A stretch of DNA of 64,000 bases from Acetobacteraceae bacterium H6797 (GCA_015223225.1 JADFCQ010000001.1:806001-870000), one strand, 5' to 3'. Shown: positions 17,976-29,310, counted from the first letter of the stretch. Translations and numbers: made by a program. Notes: generated by a model from the sequence alone, not told the origin.

Positions 17976-19283
17976 ATGACCGAGCGCCCCGCCGCCGATG
18001 CACAGACCTTGACCCGGAAGGACGCGCGCACCCTCGGGCTCGCGGCCCTCGGCGGCGCGCTCGAATTCTACGACTTCATCATCTTCGTCTTTTTCGCGGC
18101 GGTCATCGGCAAGCTCTTCTTCCCGGCCAACAGCCCGGACTGGCTGCTGCAGATCCAGACCTTCGGCCTCTTCGCCGCCGGCTATCTGGCCCGGCCGCTA
18201 GGCGGGATCATCATGGCGCATTTCGGCGACAAGTCCGGCCGCAAGCGCATGTTCACCCTCTCGGTCTTCCTCATGGCCCTGCCGACGCTGGCGATCGGCC
18301 TGATGCCGACCTATGAGAGCATCGGCTATGCCGCGCCGATCCTGCTGCTGCTGATGCGCATGCTCCAGGGTGCGGCCATCGGCGGTGAGGCGCCGGGCGC
18401 CTGGGTCTTCGTGGCCGAGCATGTGCCCGCCAACCGCGTCGGCCTCGCCACGGGCATGCTGACGGGCGGCCTGACCGGCGGCATCCTCATCGGCTCGCTG
18501 ATCGCGACAGCGGTGAACGTCATCTGGACCCCGGACGAGGTGCTGGCCCATGCCTGGCGCTACCCCTTCCTGATCGGCGGCGTTTTCGGCTTCGTGGCGA
18601 TGTATCTGCGCCGCTGGCTGCATGAGACGCCGGTTTTCGAGAAGATGCGCGCCGCCCGCTCGCTGGAAGAGGGCCTGCCGCTGAAGCAGGCGCTGAAGGG
18701 CCATCTCGGCAGCGTGGCCGTCTCGATGATCGCGACCTGGATGCTAACGGCGGCCATCGTCGTGGTGATCCTGATGACGCCGACGCTGATGCAGAAGGTC
18801 TATCACATCCCGGCGTCCACGACCCTGATGGGCAGCGTGGCCGCCACCCTGACGCTGACCATCGGCGCCATCTGGTGCGGCGACCTGCTGGACCGCTTCG
18901 GCACCGCCAAGGTGGCGACGGTGGGCATGCTGGGCCTGATCGTGACGACCTATGCGCTCTATATCGGCGTGGTCGCCAATCCCGGCCTGCTGGTGGCGCT
19001 GCATGCCCTGGCCGGTGCCTTCGTGGGCGTGATCACCGTGGTGCCCTATGTGATGGTGCGCGCCTTCCCGCCCGCCACGCGCTTCTCGGGCGTGTCCTTC
19101 TCCTACAACGTGGCCTACGCCATCTTCGGCGGCATCACGCCGCTGCTGGTGGCCTCGATGCTGGCCTTCGACAAGCTCGCCCCGGCGCATTACGTGGCCG
19201 TGGTGACGCTGATCGGCCTGGTGGGCGTCACCTGGCGCCGCGGCGTGAAGTTCTCCCGCGCGGGCGAGGCCGAGGCGGTCTGA
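17976..19283 (+). CDS. MFS transporter, metabolite:H+ symporter (MHS) type
   Basis: The 435-residue protein matches the ProP/KgtP/ShiA family: LGGALEFYDFIIFVFFAA in helix 1, AGYLARPLGGIIMAHFGDKSGRKRMF (the MHS loop 2-3 signature), and MRMLQGAAIGGEAPGAWVFVAEH. These symporters import organic acids, osmolytes or aromatic acids. AGGA lies ten bases before the ATG at 17976. A strong terminator follows 31 bases after the stop. The substrate is unknown. Confidence 0.9.
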   Translation: MTERPAADAQTLTRKDARTLGLAALGGALEFYDFIIFVFFAAVIGKLFFPANSPDWLLQIQTFGLFAAGYLARPLGGIIMAHFGDKSGRKRMFTLSVFLMALPTLAIGLMPTYESIGYAAPILLLLMRMLQGAAIGGEAPGAWVFVAEHVPANRVGLATGMLTGGLTGGILIGSLIATAVNVIWTPDEVLAHAWRYPFLIGGVFGFVAMYLRRWLHETPVFEKMRAARSLEEGLPLKQALKGHLGSVAVSMIATWMLTAAIVVVILMTPTLMQKVYHIPASTTLMGSVAATLTLTIGAIWCGDLLDRFGTAKVATVGMLGLIVTTYALYIGVVANPGLLVALHALAGAFVGVITVVPYVMVRAFPPATRFSGVSFSYNVAYAIFGGITPLLVASMLAFDKLAPAHYVAVVTLIGLVGVTWRRGVKFSRAGEAEAV

Positions 19284-19314
19284 CCGACTCCCCGCCCCGG
19301 GCCTTCCGGACATG

Positions 19315-19355
19315 AAAAAACCCGCCTGGCAGCGCGCCAGGCGGGTTTTTCTTTG
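19315..19355. terminator. Bidirectional intrinsic terminator
   Basis: The stem AACCCGCCTGGC/GCCAGGCGGGTT is flanked by an A-run on one side and TTTTTCTTT on the other. It separates the converging MFS gene and WD40 gene. Confidence 0.9.
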
Positions 19356-19368
19356 CCCGGAGCGGGGC

Positions 19369-20418
19369 TCAAGGCCGCTTGGAAAGATCCGCGAAGCCCA
19401 CGAAGCCCGTCTCGGTCCCGAAGGCGATCTGCGAGCCGTTCGAGTGCCAGGCGATGGCCGAGACAGGGCCACGGCCGGGGGCGGCGAGCGGCACCACCTT
19501 GCCCGTGGCCACATCCGTCATCAGCACCAGCCCATCGGCGAAGCCCGCGGCCACGACCTCATGCTGCGGATGGGTCGCGAGCGCCGTGCAGGGCACGCCG
19601 TCACCGCCGGCCAGTTCGGTCGGCGCCTTGCCCATCGGGCCGCCGCCGAAGAAGGGCCAGAGCACCACGCAATCCGCCCCGCTCGTCGCCAGCCATTTGC
19701 CCTTGGCCGTGAACTGGAAGGACTTCACCTTGGTCGGATAGCCGGACATCCGCATGTGCTGGCCATCGGCCAGACGCCAGCCATGCAGCGCATTCTCCTG
19801 CATGGAGGTGACCACATGCGTGCCGTCCGGGCTGATGGCGACGCCATTATGGCTGCCCTTCCATTCCAGGAAGCGCGGCTTGTCTTCCTTGGAATTCACG
19901 AACCACAGCGAGGCGCCATTGTAATGCGCCGCCGCGATCCGCTTGCCCTTGGCGTCGAAGGCGATGCCGCCCACGCTCGAGGGATGCGTCAGCGTCTTCA
20001 ACGCCCCGCCCTTGCCGTCGAGGATATGCACCGCCTTGCCGACCGTCGCCGCGCGCAGGCCCGAGGGATGGGCGGCCACATGGTCCACCCATTTCATTGC
20101 GCCGTATTTGGCCAGTTCGGTGACCTGGCCCTCGGCATCGGTGCGGAGCAGCCGCCCGTCGTCGCCGCCGGTCAGGACGCCGGAGACGCCATCGGCCACC
20201 ATGGAGAGGCAGGCGCCGTCATGCGCCTCGAGGCTCGCCCAGTCGCCCGGCGCCTTGTCGAGCGCGCCGAGCCGGACGGTGCCGTCGCCGAGGGCGAGGA
20301 AGCAGCCCTTGCCGTCGCGCCCGAAGGCGACGCCGACCACCCAGGCCCCGAGTTCGCCCGAGACACCCCGCGTGCGCAGGATGGCGTCGGCATCGTCCAT
20401 CGTCGTCGCGTCGCTCAT
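19369..20418 (-). CDS. WD40 repeat protein partnered with the COG0523 GTPase
   Basis: The 349-residue protein has about seven degenerate WD40-type blades (for example GVAISPDGTHVVTSMQ, WLATSGADCVVLWPF, SAIAWHSNGSQIAFGTETG). It lacks a signal peptide, so it is probably a cytoplasmic scaffold. Its start overlaps the stop of the upstream GTPase gene by four bases, so the pair is translationally coupled. WD40 genes commonly sit next to COG0523 GTPases in alphaproteobacteria. The molecular role is not known to me. Confidence 0.85.
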   Translation of the reverse strand: MSDATTMDDADAILRTRGVSGELGAWVVGVAFGRDGKGCFLALGDGTVRLGALDKAPGDWASLEAHDGACLSMVADGVSGVLTGGDDGRLLRTDAEGQVTELAKYGAMKWVDHVAAHPSGLRAATVGKAVHILDGKGGALKTLTHPSSVGGIAFDAKGKRIAAAHYNGASLWFVNSKEDKPRFLEWKGSHNGVAISPDGTHVVTSMQENALHGWRLADGQHMRMSGYPTKVKSFQFTAKGKWLATSGADCVVLWPFFGGGPMGKAPTELAGGDGVPCTALATHPQHEVVAAGFADGLVLMTDVATGKVVPLAAPGRGPVSAIAWHSNGSQIAFGTETGFVGFADLSKRP

Positions 20419-21386
20419 TCGGCGATGCAGCCTTCGAAGCCGCGGCGCAGCTGCGGGCGGTTCAGGTTGCGGCCGATGAAGACGATCTTGGAATGGCGCG
20501 GATCGCCTTCCTTCCAGGGGCCGATGAAATCGCCATCGGCGATCATATGCACCGCCTGGAAGGCGAAGCGCTGCTCCTCGCCCTTATAGGCCAGGATGCC
20601 CTTGGTGCGGAGCAGGTCCTGCCCCTTCACCTGGAGGAGATTGCTGATCCAGGCGTTGAACTTCTCCGGGTCGAGCGGCTGCTTGACCTCGTAGGAGACG
20701 CTCATGACGTCCTCGTTGTGCGAGTGGTTGTCTTCCGTGAGGAAGGTCGGCTCCCGCTCCAGGATGCGCTCCAGCTTGAAGGCCTCGCGCCCGATGATGC
20801 TCTCGACCGGCACGGCCGACTTGGTGGCGCGCTGGATCTCGGCATAGGGGTTGATGGACCGGATGCGGGCCTCGACGGCCTTGGCCTCCTCCTCGGTCAC
20901 GAGATCCATCTTGTTCAGCACGATCAGGTCGGCGAAGGCGACCTGCTCCAGGGCTTCCTTCGTGTCTTCCAGGCGCTGGAGGAAGTGGCGCGCATCGACC
21001 AGCGTGACGATGGCGTCCAGCCGCGTCGCGCGCTTCACGTCCTCGTCCATGAAGAAGGTCTGGGCCACGGGGGCCGGGTCGGCCAGGCCCGTGGTCTCGA
21101 CGATGATGCCGTCGAGCTTGCCCCGGCGCTTCATCAGCCCGCCGAGGATGCGGACGAGGTCGCCACGCACGGTGCAGCAGATGCAGCCGTTATTCATCTC
21201 GAAAACCTCTTCATCGGCATCGATGACGAGGTCGTTGTCCACGCCGAGCTCACCGAACTCGTTGATCACCACGGCGTATTTCTTGCCGTGATTCTCGGTG
21301 AGGATGCGGTTCAGCAGGGTTGTCTTGCCCGCCCCCAGATAGCCGGTGAGGACGGTGACGGGGACGGTTGTATCGGTATCGGACAT
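20415..21386 (-). CDS. COG0523/CobW-family zinc metallochaperone GTPase
   Basis: The 323-residue protein has Walker A GYLGAGKTTLLN, the invariant metal motif GCICC, the ETTGLADP switch region, the guanine-specificity motif LNKMD, and a C-terminal CobW domain. A short His-containing segment (DNHSHNED) may bind metal. COG0523 proteins deliver metal, often zinc, to client enzymes. A Zur-like site lies 43 bases upstream, which would fit a zinc-starvation role (ZigA/ZNG1-like). The overlap with the WD40 gene supports a two-gene operon. Confidence 0.88.
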   Translation of the reverse strand: MSDTDTTVPVTVLTGYLGAGKTTLLNRILTENHGKKYAVVINEFGELGVDNDLVIDADEEVFEMNNGCICCTVRGDLVRILGGLMKRRGKLDGIIVETTGLADPAPVAQTFFMDEDVKRATRLDAIVTLVDARHFLQRLEDTKEALEQVAFADLIVLNKMDLVTEEEAKAVEARIRSINPYAEIQRATKSAVPVESIIGREAFKLERILEREPTFLTEDNHSHNEDVMSVSYEVKQPLDPEKFNAWISNLLQVKGQDLLRTKGILAYKGEEQRFAFQAVHMIADGDFIGPWKEGDPRHSKIVFIGRNLNRPQLRRGFEGCIAE

Positions 21387-21428
21387 GCGCGGCAGGCTCC
21401 CACCGGAAGGTTGGGGTTCGGTTGCAGC

Positions 21429-21441
21429 GTTATATGATACG
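21429..21441. promoter_or_regulatory. Possible Zur box
   Basis: GTTATATGATACG matches 10 of 13 positions of the alphaproteobacterial Zur core as I recall it (GTTATA-N-TATAAC). The left half is perfect and the right half degenerate. It sits 43 bases upstream of the COG0523 GTPase start, in promoter position. Confidence 0.4.
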
Positions 21442-21512
21442 GTCCCCGTCCCGGCTCAACCGGCGAGCACCGGATGTCTGATGCTCGCCCTCGGCGAAGC
21501 GCGCCCCGCTGC

Positions 21513-21827
21513 TCAGCCGTTTCCGCCCTCGGCGGCCGCAGTGACCGGTTGCCAGCGGATTTCCGGCTCTTCGCGGAAGGCGAAGCGCGCGAGGTGCCGG
21601 GCGACCACGTCCTCCAGCCGCGCCAGAGCCTCGGCATCGGCGGCGGTGATGGTCATGCGCAGGCCCTCCTCCCCGGCCTTGAGCGCGCAATGCCCGCCGG
21701 GAAAGTCGATGGAGCCCTCGCCCTCGCCCAGCACCACGGGCAGCTTGTGGCCGAAATGCTTGCAGAGCTGCGTCAGGAAACGCGCCGGCATCTCGACCCG
21801 GACCAGGGCCTCGCTCGCGGGGCGCAT
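21513..21827 (-). CDS. DUF2218 domain protein
   Basis: The 104-residue protein matches DUF2218 by its pattern: FLTQLCKHFGHKLPV, IDFPGGHCALKAGEEGLRM and LEDVVARHLARFAFREE. The conserved Cys-Lys-His and GGHC residues could bind metal. Its start overlaps the PadR stop by one base, so it is coupled to that regulator. In other alphaproteobacteria such genes lie beside siderophore-interacting or ferric reductase genes, and none is present here. The biochemical function is unknown. Confidence 0.82.
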   Translation of the reverse strand: MRPASEALVRVEMPARFLTQLCKHFGHKLPVVLGEGEGSIDFPGGHCALKAGEEGLRMTITAADAEALARLEDVVARHLARFAFREEPEIRWQPVTAAAEGGNG

Positions 21828-22471
21828 CAGCTGCGCTCCACGGCGCGGGCGGCCTCGTCCAGCACGGCGACCAGCTTATCGGCATCGCCCTCGCTGAGCG
21901 GGCCGCGCGAGAGGCGCATGCGCAGGGCGAGCTTGAAATTCTCCATCGCGCGCTCGACCTGGGGCGGAAGATCGCGGCCATGGCGGCGGCCGGCCTCCTC
22001 CATCTTGGCGAAGAGCATCTGCACGGAGGGCTGGTTGGTGGCCAGGAAGGCCCGGCCTTCCTCGGTGATGGTATAGAGCTTCTTCCCGCCCTCGGCCGTG
22101 TCGACGGTGACGTAGCCCGTCTCCTCCAGCAGGGTCAGGGTCGGGTAGATCACGCCCGGGCTCGGGCTATAGGCCCCGCCGGCCCGCTCCTCGATGCCCT
22201 TGATCAGCTCGTAACCATGGCTCGGCTTCTCCGCGATGAGGGAGAGGATCACCAGCCGGAGGTCGCCATGGGCGAAAAGGCGGCTCAGCCCGTCGCGCCC
22301 GCCCCGGCCATGCCGACCTGGGCCGTGGCCGCGGCCATGGCCGCGCCCGCCGAGGGGATCATGGCCGAGGGGGCCGCGGGCGAAATGCCGGCCGCCGTCG
22401 TGGCCATGGTGACCATGATGGCCGTCATGGCCATGGCCGCCCCGATGGCGGCGCAGAATACGATACAGCAT
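21827..22471 (-). CDS. PadR-family regulator with His-rich N-terminus (YqjI-like)
   Basis: The 214-residue protein has an N-terminal metal-binding tract of about 60 residues rich in His and Gly (HGHDGHHGHHGHDGG and following). The PadR winged helix comes next: LRLVILSLIAEKPSHGYELIKGIEE, SPGVIYPTLTLLEETGYV and KKLYTITEEGRAFL, then a C-terminal dimerisation helix. This is the architecture of the nickel/iron-responsive repressor YqjI. I chose the ATG at 22469-22471, with GAGG eight bases upstream, over one 30 bases earlier that has no ribosome site. A perfect palindrome upstream is the likely operator. DUF2218 is co-transcribed. Confidence 0.85.
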   Translation of the reverse strand: MLYRILRRHRGGHGHDGHHGHHGHDGGRHFARGPLGHDPLGGRGHGRGHGPGRHGRGGRDGLSRLFAHGDLRLVILSLIAEKPSHGYELIKGIEERAGGAYSPSPGVIYPTLTLLEETGYVTVDTAEGGKKLYTITEEGRAFLATNQPSVQMLFAKMEEAGRRHGRDLPPQVERAMENFKLALRMRLSRGPLSEGDADKLVAVLDEAARAVERS

Positions 22472-22503
22472 GAGACTTTCCTCTCGATTGTGTTCTGTCA
22501 TGT

Positions 22504-22519
22504 TTTAGATATATCTAAA
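22504..22519. promoter_or_regulatory. Perfect 16-bp palindromic operator (putative PadR site)
   Basis: TTTAGATATATCTAAA is a perfect palindrome, 33 bases upstream of the chosen PadR start and about 110 bases from the divergent PLD gene. Its AT-rich content stands out in this GC-rich DNA, and PadR-type operators are AT-rich dyads of this size. Autoregulation is likely, and control of the divergent gene is possible. Confidence 0.65.
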
Positions 22520-22630
22520 TACGCTCTATCGGCAAGATTTATCCGCGATAACTCACGTCTTCGTGAAGCCGCACTGCTTCCCCGCCCCCTTCCGCGTTGC
22601 AGCGAGGTCGAAACATCGGAGTCACGCGGC

Positions 22631-24832
22631 ATGAACGCGACGATGAGCGGCCTGTTGGGCCGTCGCGCCGCTCGCGACAGTCTGACCATGGCCAGCAATG
22701 AGGCCACCCGCCCGCAGGAGGAGCAGAGCCTCATGCTGCCCTCCCGCGCGGCCAGGGGCAGCGGCAAGGCCAATGTCTGGCGCGTGACCAAAGCGAGCCG
22801 CGCCGCGCTGCTCTTCGACGGCGCCGGCTATTTCGGCGCCCTGCGCGAGGCCATGCGCAATGCCCGCAACAGCATCCTCATCGTCGGCTGGGATATCGAC
22901 AGCCGCACGCGGCTCGTCGGCGAGAGCGGCCAGGCGGAGGACGGCTTGCCCGATACGCTGGCCCCCTTCCTGACCGAACTCGTCCGCCTCAACCCGCGCC
23001 TGCGGGTGAAGCTGCTGCTCTGGGATTACGCGGTGCTCTATGCGCTGGAGCGAGAGCGCCTGCCCGCCCTGGCCCTGCAATGGGGCACGCCGCCGCAGGT
23101 CGAGCTCTGCCTGGATGACGAGATGCCGCTCGGCTGCTCGCAGCACCAGAAATTCGTGGTGGTCGACGATTGCATCGCCTTCGCGGGCGGGCTCGACGTC
23201 ACCATCCGCCGCTGGGACACCTCCGCCCACGAGCCTAACAATCCCGCTCGTGTGGACCCGGCCGGCCAGCCCTACCCGCCCTTCCACGACATGCAGATGC
23301 TGGTCGAGGGCGAGACGGCGCGCACCCTGGCCGAACTGGCCCGCCGCCGCTGGTCCCAGGCCGCCTGCGAGGATCTGCCTCCGCTGCGCGCCATGCCGGA
23401 GGAGACGCCCTGGCCCGCCTCGGTCCAGGCCGATTTCAACGATGTCAGCATCGGCATCGCCCGCACCATCCCCGCCGCCACCAATGGCGATGACGAGGTG
23501 CGGGAGGTGGAGAACCTCTTCCTCGACATGATCGCCCATGCGGAGACGGTGATCTATGCCGAAAACCAGTTCCTCACGAGCCAGCGCATCGCCCAGGCGC
23601 TGATCGCCCGGCTGGAGAAGAACCCGCGGCTCGAAGTGCTCTTCGTCGTGCCGCGCACGCAGCACACCTGGCTCGAGCATCGCACCATGCTCCAGCGCCG
23701 CATCCAGTTCCGTGACACGCTGATCGCCGCCGGGATGGGCGATAGGGTGCGCATCACCTACCCCGCGGTCGAGGAGCAGGAGGTGATGGTCCATGCCAAG
23801 GTCATGGTGGTCGACGACCGCTGGCTGCGCGTGGGCTCCGCCAATCTCGCCAACCGCTCCATGGGCACCGATAGCGAATGCGACCTGCTGGTCGAGGCCC
23901 GGACCGAGGAGGAGAAGGCCGGCATCCGACGCCTGCGCGACAGGCTGATCGGCGAGCATGTCGGCGCCAGCCCCGAGGAGGTGGCTGAGATCATGGCACG
24001 CGAGGGCAGCTTCTTCACCGCGCTCGACCGCCTGGCGGGCCGGCGCCAGAGTCTACAGCCGGTGGATGATGGCGAGGCCGACCCCCATGCCATGGCCGAA
24101 CTCGGCGAGGTGGCGGACCCGGAGCGGCCCCTGCTGGTGAACCCCAATACCGGCACGCGCTCCCGCCTGGTGCTCATCGGCGGCGCGCTGCTGCTGGTCA
24201 TGCTCGCGACGCTCGCCTGGCGCTATACGCCGCTGGCCGGCTATCTCTCGCCCGATGCCCTGCAGCGCTCGCTGGTTGCGGGCGGGGCCTGGGGGCCGCT
24301 GATCGCGCTGGGCTTCTTCCTGTTCCTCGGCCTTATCGCCTTCCCGGTGAATGTGCTCATCGCGGGCACGGCCATCGCCTTCGGCATATGGCCAGGCCTG
24401 CTCTATGCGGCCGCCGGCTGCATGGTCAGCGCGCTCGCGACCTATGCGCTGGGCCGCCGTGTGGGGCCGAAGCTGCTCCGCCGCATGCTGGGCCCGCGCA
24501 TGAACCGCATCGGGCGCGGCATTGAGCGCAACGGCATCATGGCCGTCACCATCGTCCGCCTCATGCCCGTCGCGCCCTTCACCCTCGTCAATCTCGTGGC
24601 GGGCGCGATGAAGATCCGCTTCCTCGACTATACGCTCGGCACCGCGCTCGGCCTCGCGCCCGGCCTGGTGCTGATGGCGGCGGTGGGCGACCGGCTGCCG
24701 GCCATGTTCAACGACCCGAGCCGGAATGACGTGCTGGGCTTCACCGCCATCGTCATCGCCTGGATCGGCGTCTCCTTCGCCTTGCAATATCTGGTGCGCC
24801 GGCTTCGACGCAGCCGCGCCTCGGCGGCGTGA
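22631..24832 (+). CDS. Phospholipase D-like protein fused to a VTT (DedA-type) membrane domain
   Basis: The 733-residue protein has two HKD motifs, His172-Lys174-Asp179/180 (HQKFVVVDD) and His388-Lys390-Asp395 (HAKVMVVDD), so the phosphatidyltransferase/phospholipase site is complete. Residues about 515-725 form a VTT membrane domain (FPVNVLIAGTAIAFGIWPG, VTIVRLMPVAPFTLVNLVAGA). It probably handles phospholipids at the inner membrane, either cardiolipin synthase-like or as a lipase coupled to lipid movement. The ATG at 22631 follows GGAG by nine bases. Its stop overlaps the next gene by four bases. Confidence 0.85.
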   Translation: MNATMSGLLGRRAARDSLTMASNEATRPQEEQSLMLPSRAARGSGKANVWRVTKASRAALLFDGAGYFGALREAMRNARNSILIVGWDIDSRTRLVGESGQAEDGLPDTLAPFLTELVRLNPRLRVKLLLWDYAVLYALERERLPALALQWGTPPQVELCLDDEMPLGCSQHQKFVVVDDCIAFAGGLDVTIRRWDTSAHEPNNPARVDPAGQPYPPFHDMQMLVEGETARTLAELARRRWSQAACEDLPPLRAMPEETPWPASVQADFNDVSIGIARTIPAATNGDDEVREVENLFLDMIAHAETVIYAENQFLTSQRIAQALIARLEKNPRLEVLFVVPRTQHTWLEHRTMLQRRIQFRDTLIAAGMGDRVRITYPAVEEQEVMVHAKVMVVDDRWLRVGSANLANRSMGTDSECDLLVEARTEEEKAGIRRLRDRLIGEHVGASPEEVAEIMAREGSFFTALDRLAGRRQSLQPVDDGEADPHAMAELGEVADPERPLLVNPNTGTRSRLVLIGGALLLVMLATLAWRYTPLAGYLSPDALQRSLVAGGAWGPLIALGFFLFLGLIAFPVNVLIAGTAIAFGIWPGLLYAAAGCMVSALATYALGRRVGPKLLRRMLGPRMNRIGRGIERNGIMAVTIVRLMPVAPFTLVNLVAGAMKIRFLDYTLGTALGLAPGLVLMAAVGDRLPAMFNDPSRNDVLGFTAIVIAWIGVSFALQYLVRRLRRSRASAA

Positions 24833-25521
24833 GGGCGGGACGCGCGCTGCTGCGCGCCGCGAGTTGGAATATCCATGCCGGCATCGGCAGCGACGGCAAG
24901 CGTGACCTGGACCGGATCGTGGCGCATCTCGCGCGCCACGCGCCCGATATCATGGCGCTGCAGGAGATCGATGCGCGCGGCGTCTTTCCCAACCCCTTCG
25001 CCACGCTGAAGGAGGCGCTGGGCGGCCATGGCGCCCATGCCGCGACCATCGTGGGTGCCGATGGCGACTATGGCCATGCCGTGATCAGCCGCTATCCGCT
25101 GCTGGAACAGCGGCTGCACGACATCTCCGTCTCGGGGCGCGAGCCGCGCAGCATCATCGAGGCGCATGTCGCGACGCCGGCCGGCCCGCTGGCCGTGCTC
25201 GCCGCGCATTTCGGGCTGAGGATGGGCGAAAGGCGTTACCAGGCCTCGATCCTCGCCGAGCGGGCCCGCGCCATCGAGGGGCCGCTCCTGGTGCTGGGCG
25301 ATTTCAACGACTGGAGCTGGCGCGGCCCCGTCGCCCGCGCGCTCGGCCCGATCATGCCCGACCGAACGGCGCATCTTACCTTCCCCGCCCGCTTTCCCTG
25401 CTTCGGGCTGGACCGCATTTTCGCCCGCCCAGCGGGGCTGCTGCGGCATAGTTTCACCGATCGCCGCGCCGGACCGGCCTCCGACCACCTGCCGGTGATT
25501 GCCGATATCCGGATGCCCTGA
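24829..25521 (+). CDS. Endonuclease/exonuclease/phosphatase (EEP) family protein
   Basis: The 230-residue protein has the EEP motifs AASWNIHAGIGSDGKRD, IMALQEID (catalytic Glu), LGDFNDW, and the closing SDHLPVIADI (Asp-His). The family cleaves phosphodiesters or removes phosphates from lipids and nucleic acids. It starts with GTG inside the PLD-VTT stop (GTGA overlap), so the two act together, most likely in phospholipid head-group turnover. It has no signal peptide. Confidence 0.87.
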   Translation: MRAGRALLRAASWNIHAGIGSDGKRDLDRIVAHLARHAPDIMALQEIDARGVFPNPFATLKEALGGHGAHAATIVGADGDYGHAVISRYPLLEQRLHDISVSGREPRSIIEAHVATPAGPLAVLAAHFGLRMGERRYQASILAERARAIEGPLLVLGDFNDWSWRGPVARALGPIMPDRTAHLTFPARFPCFGLDRIFARPAGLLRHSFTDRRAGPASDHLPVIADIRMP

Positions 25522-25541
25522 CGCGAAAGGGGCCAAACAAA

Positions 25542-25567
25542 AAAGGGCCGCCCAAAGACGGCCCTTT
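25542..25567. terminator. Bidirectional terminator between the EEP gene and gyrB
   Basis: The stem AAAGGGCCG/CGGCCCTTT has an eight-base loop and an A-run upstream on the plus strand, which reads as a T-run for the minus strand. It serves both converging genes. Confidence 0.85.
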
Positions 25568-25590
25568 CGCAGCAGGACGGCGAGCTGGCC

Positions 25591-28071
<2,481 letters not shown>

Positions 28072-28101
28072 TTATAGCGCATTTCGTTGAAAAGTCTAAA
28101 T

Positions 28102-28154
28102 CGGGAGGGCGCCGCCCTCCCGAACCCACCCGCCAGGGGCCAAGCGGCCCCTGG
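28102..28154. repeat. Paired palindromes between recF and gyrB
   Basis: CGGGAGGGC/GCCCTCCCG with loop GCC (28102-28122) is followed ten bases later by CCAGGGGCC/GGCCCCTGG with loop AAGC (28133-28154). It has the same two-hairpin layout as 133-178. No T-run follows, so it is more likely a dispersed element or mRNA-stabilising structure than a terminator. Confidence 0.6.
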
Positions 28155-28170
28155 ACCGGCATTTTGGGGG

Positions 28171-29310
28171 TCAGGACAGAGACGAAAGCCCTTCCGGCGA
28201 GGCCGTGAAGCGCTCCGCAACGCCCGCCAAGGGCTCGAACATGGCCGCATCCGTGCCCGTCAGCACGCTTTGCGCCGGCAGCGCCGCCAGGGCCTCGAAC
28301 AGCGCCGTCCGCCGGCCCTCATCCAGATGCGCGGCCACCTCATCCAGCAGCAGCAGCGGCGCGAAGCCCCGCGCCGCGCCGATCAGCGCCGCATGACCCA
28401 GCACGACCGAGACGAGCAGCGCCTTCTGCTCGCCTGTGGAGCATAATTCGGCCGGGACGTTCTTCTCGGCATGGGTCATGCGCAGGTCGGTTTTATGCGC
28501 GCCCACGGCGGCACTCCCCGCGGCCGCATCCCGCGCCCGGTTCGCCGCCAGATCGGCCCGCAGGCGTTCCTCCACCTCCAGCGCGGGCATTTCCTCCAGC
28601 GCCGCCGCGATGGGGCAGGCAAGGTCGAGCCGCGCGATGGGAAAGGCGCCCACGACGCCGCCGGCCAGCACCGCGTTCAGCCGCTGCACCAGCGCCCGGC
28701 GCGCGGCCACGGCCGCAACGCCGTGGGAGGCCATGGCATCCTCCAGCGCCGCCAGCCAGCCGGCATCGCCACGCCGCTCGGCCAGGAGCCGGTTCCGCTG
28801 CGCCGTCGCATTCTCATAGGCCGCGACCGCGCGGGCATGGCTCGGCTCCAGCGCCCAGACCAGCCGGTCCAGAAAGCGCCGCCGCTCCGAGGCCCCTTCC
28901 TGGAAGAGCCGGTCCATCTGGGGGGTGAGCCAGACCACGGCGATATGCGCCGCCAGTTCCGTCTGCGCCTTCACCGGCATGCCGTCGAGCCGGAAGGTCC
29001 GCTTGTCGAGCGGCCCATCGGGCGGGGTGCCGGTGCCGATATCCACTTCGCCGGTGGGCGTCGCGAGCCGACCCGAGACGGCCCAGGGTAAGGCGTCCTC
29101 GCCCACCCTGCGCCCCAGATCGCCGATCTTCGCCCCGCGCATTCCGCGCCCGGGCGCCAGCAGCGAGATGGCTTCGAGGAGATTGGTCTTCCCCACCCCG
29201 TTCGGCCCCGTGACGACGAGCACGGGTGCCTGGAAGCGCGCTTCTAGCGCCGCCCAGGACCGAAAGTCCTTCAACATCAGTCGCGTGAGTCTGAGAGCCG
29301 GCAAGGCCAT
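28171..29310 (-). CDS. recF: DNA replication and repair protein RecF
   Basis: The 379-residue SMC-like ATPase has Walker A GPNGVGKTN (residues 35-43), MDRLFQEGASERRRFLDRLV, the ABC-type signature STGEQKALLVSVVL and Walker B LLLLDEVAAHLD. RecF loads RecA at single-strand gaps with RecO and RecR. The ATG at 29308-29310 gives the usual N-terminus LRLTRLMLKDFRSW, and a longer frame adds 16 non-conserved residues. It lies between dnaN and gyrB, separated from each by palindromic repeats. Confidence 0.95.
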   Translation of the reverse strand: MALPALRLTRLMLKDFRSWAALEARFQAPVLVVTGPNGVGKTNLLEAISLLAPGRGMRGAKIGDLGRRVGEDALPWAVSGRLATPTGEVDIGTGTPPDGPLDKRTFRLDGMPVKAQTELAAHIAVVWLTPQMDRLFQEGASERRRFLDRLVWALEPSHARAVAAYENATAQRNRLLAERRGDAGWLAALEDAMASHGVAAVAARRALVQRLNAVLAGGVVGAFPIARLDLACPIAAALEEMPALEVEERLRADLAANRARDAAAGSAAVGAHKTDLRMTHAEKNVPAELCSTGEQKALLVSVVLGHAALIGAARGFAPLLLLDEVAAHLDEGRRTALFEALAALPAQSVLTGTDAAMFEPLAGVAERFTASPEGLSSLS

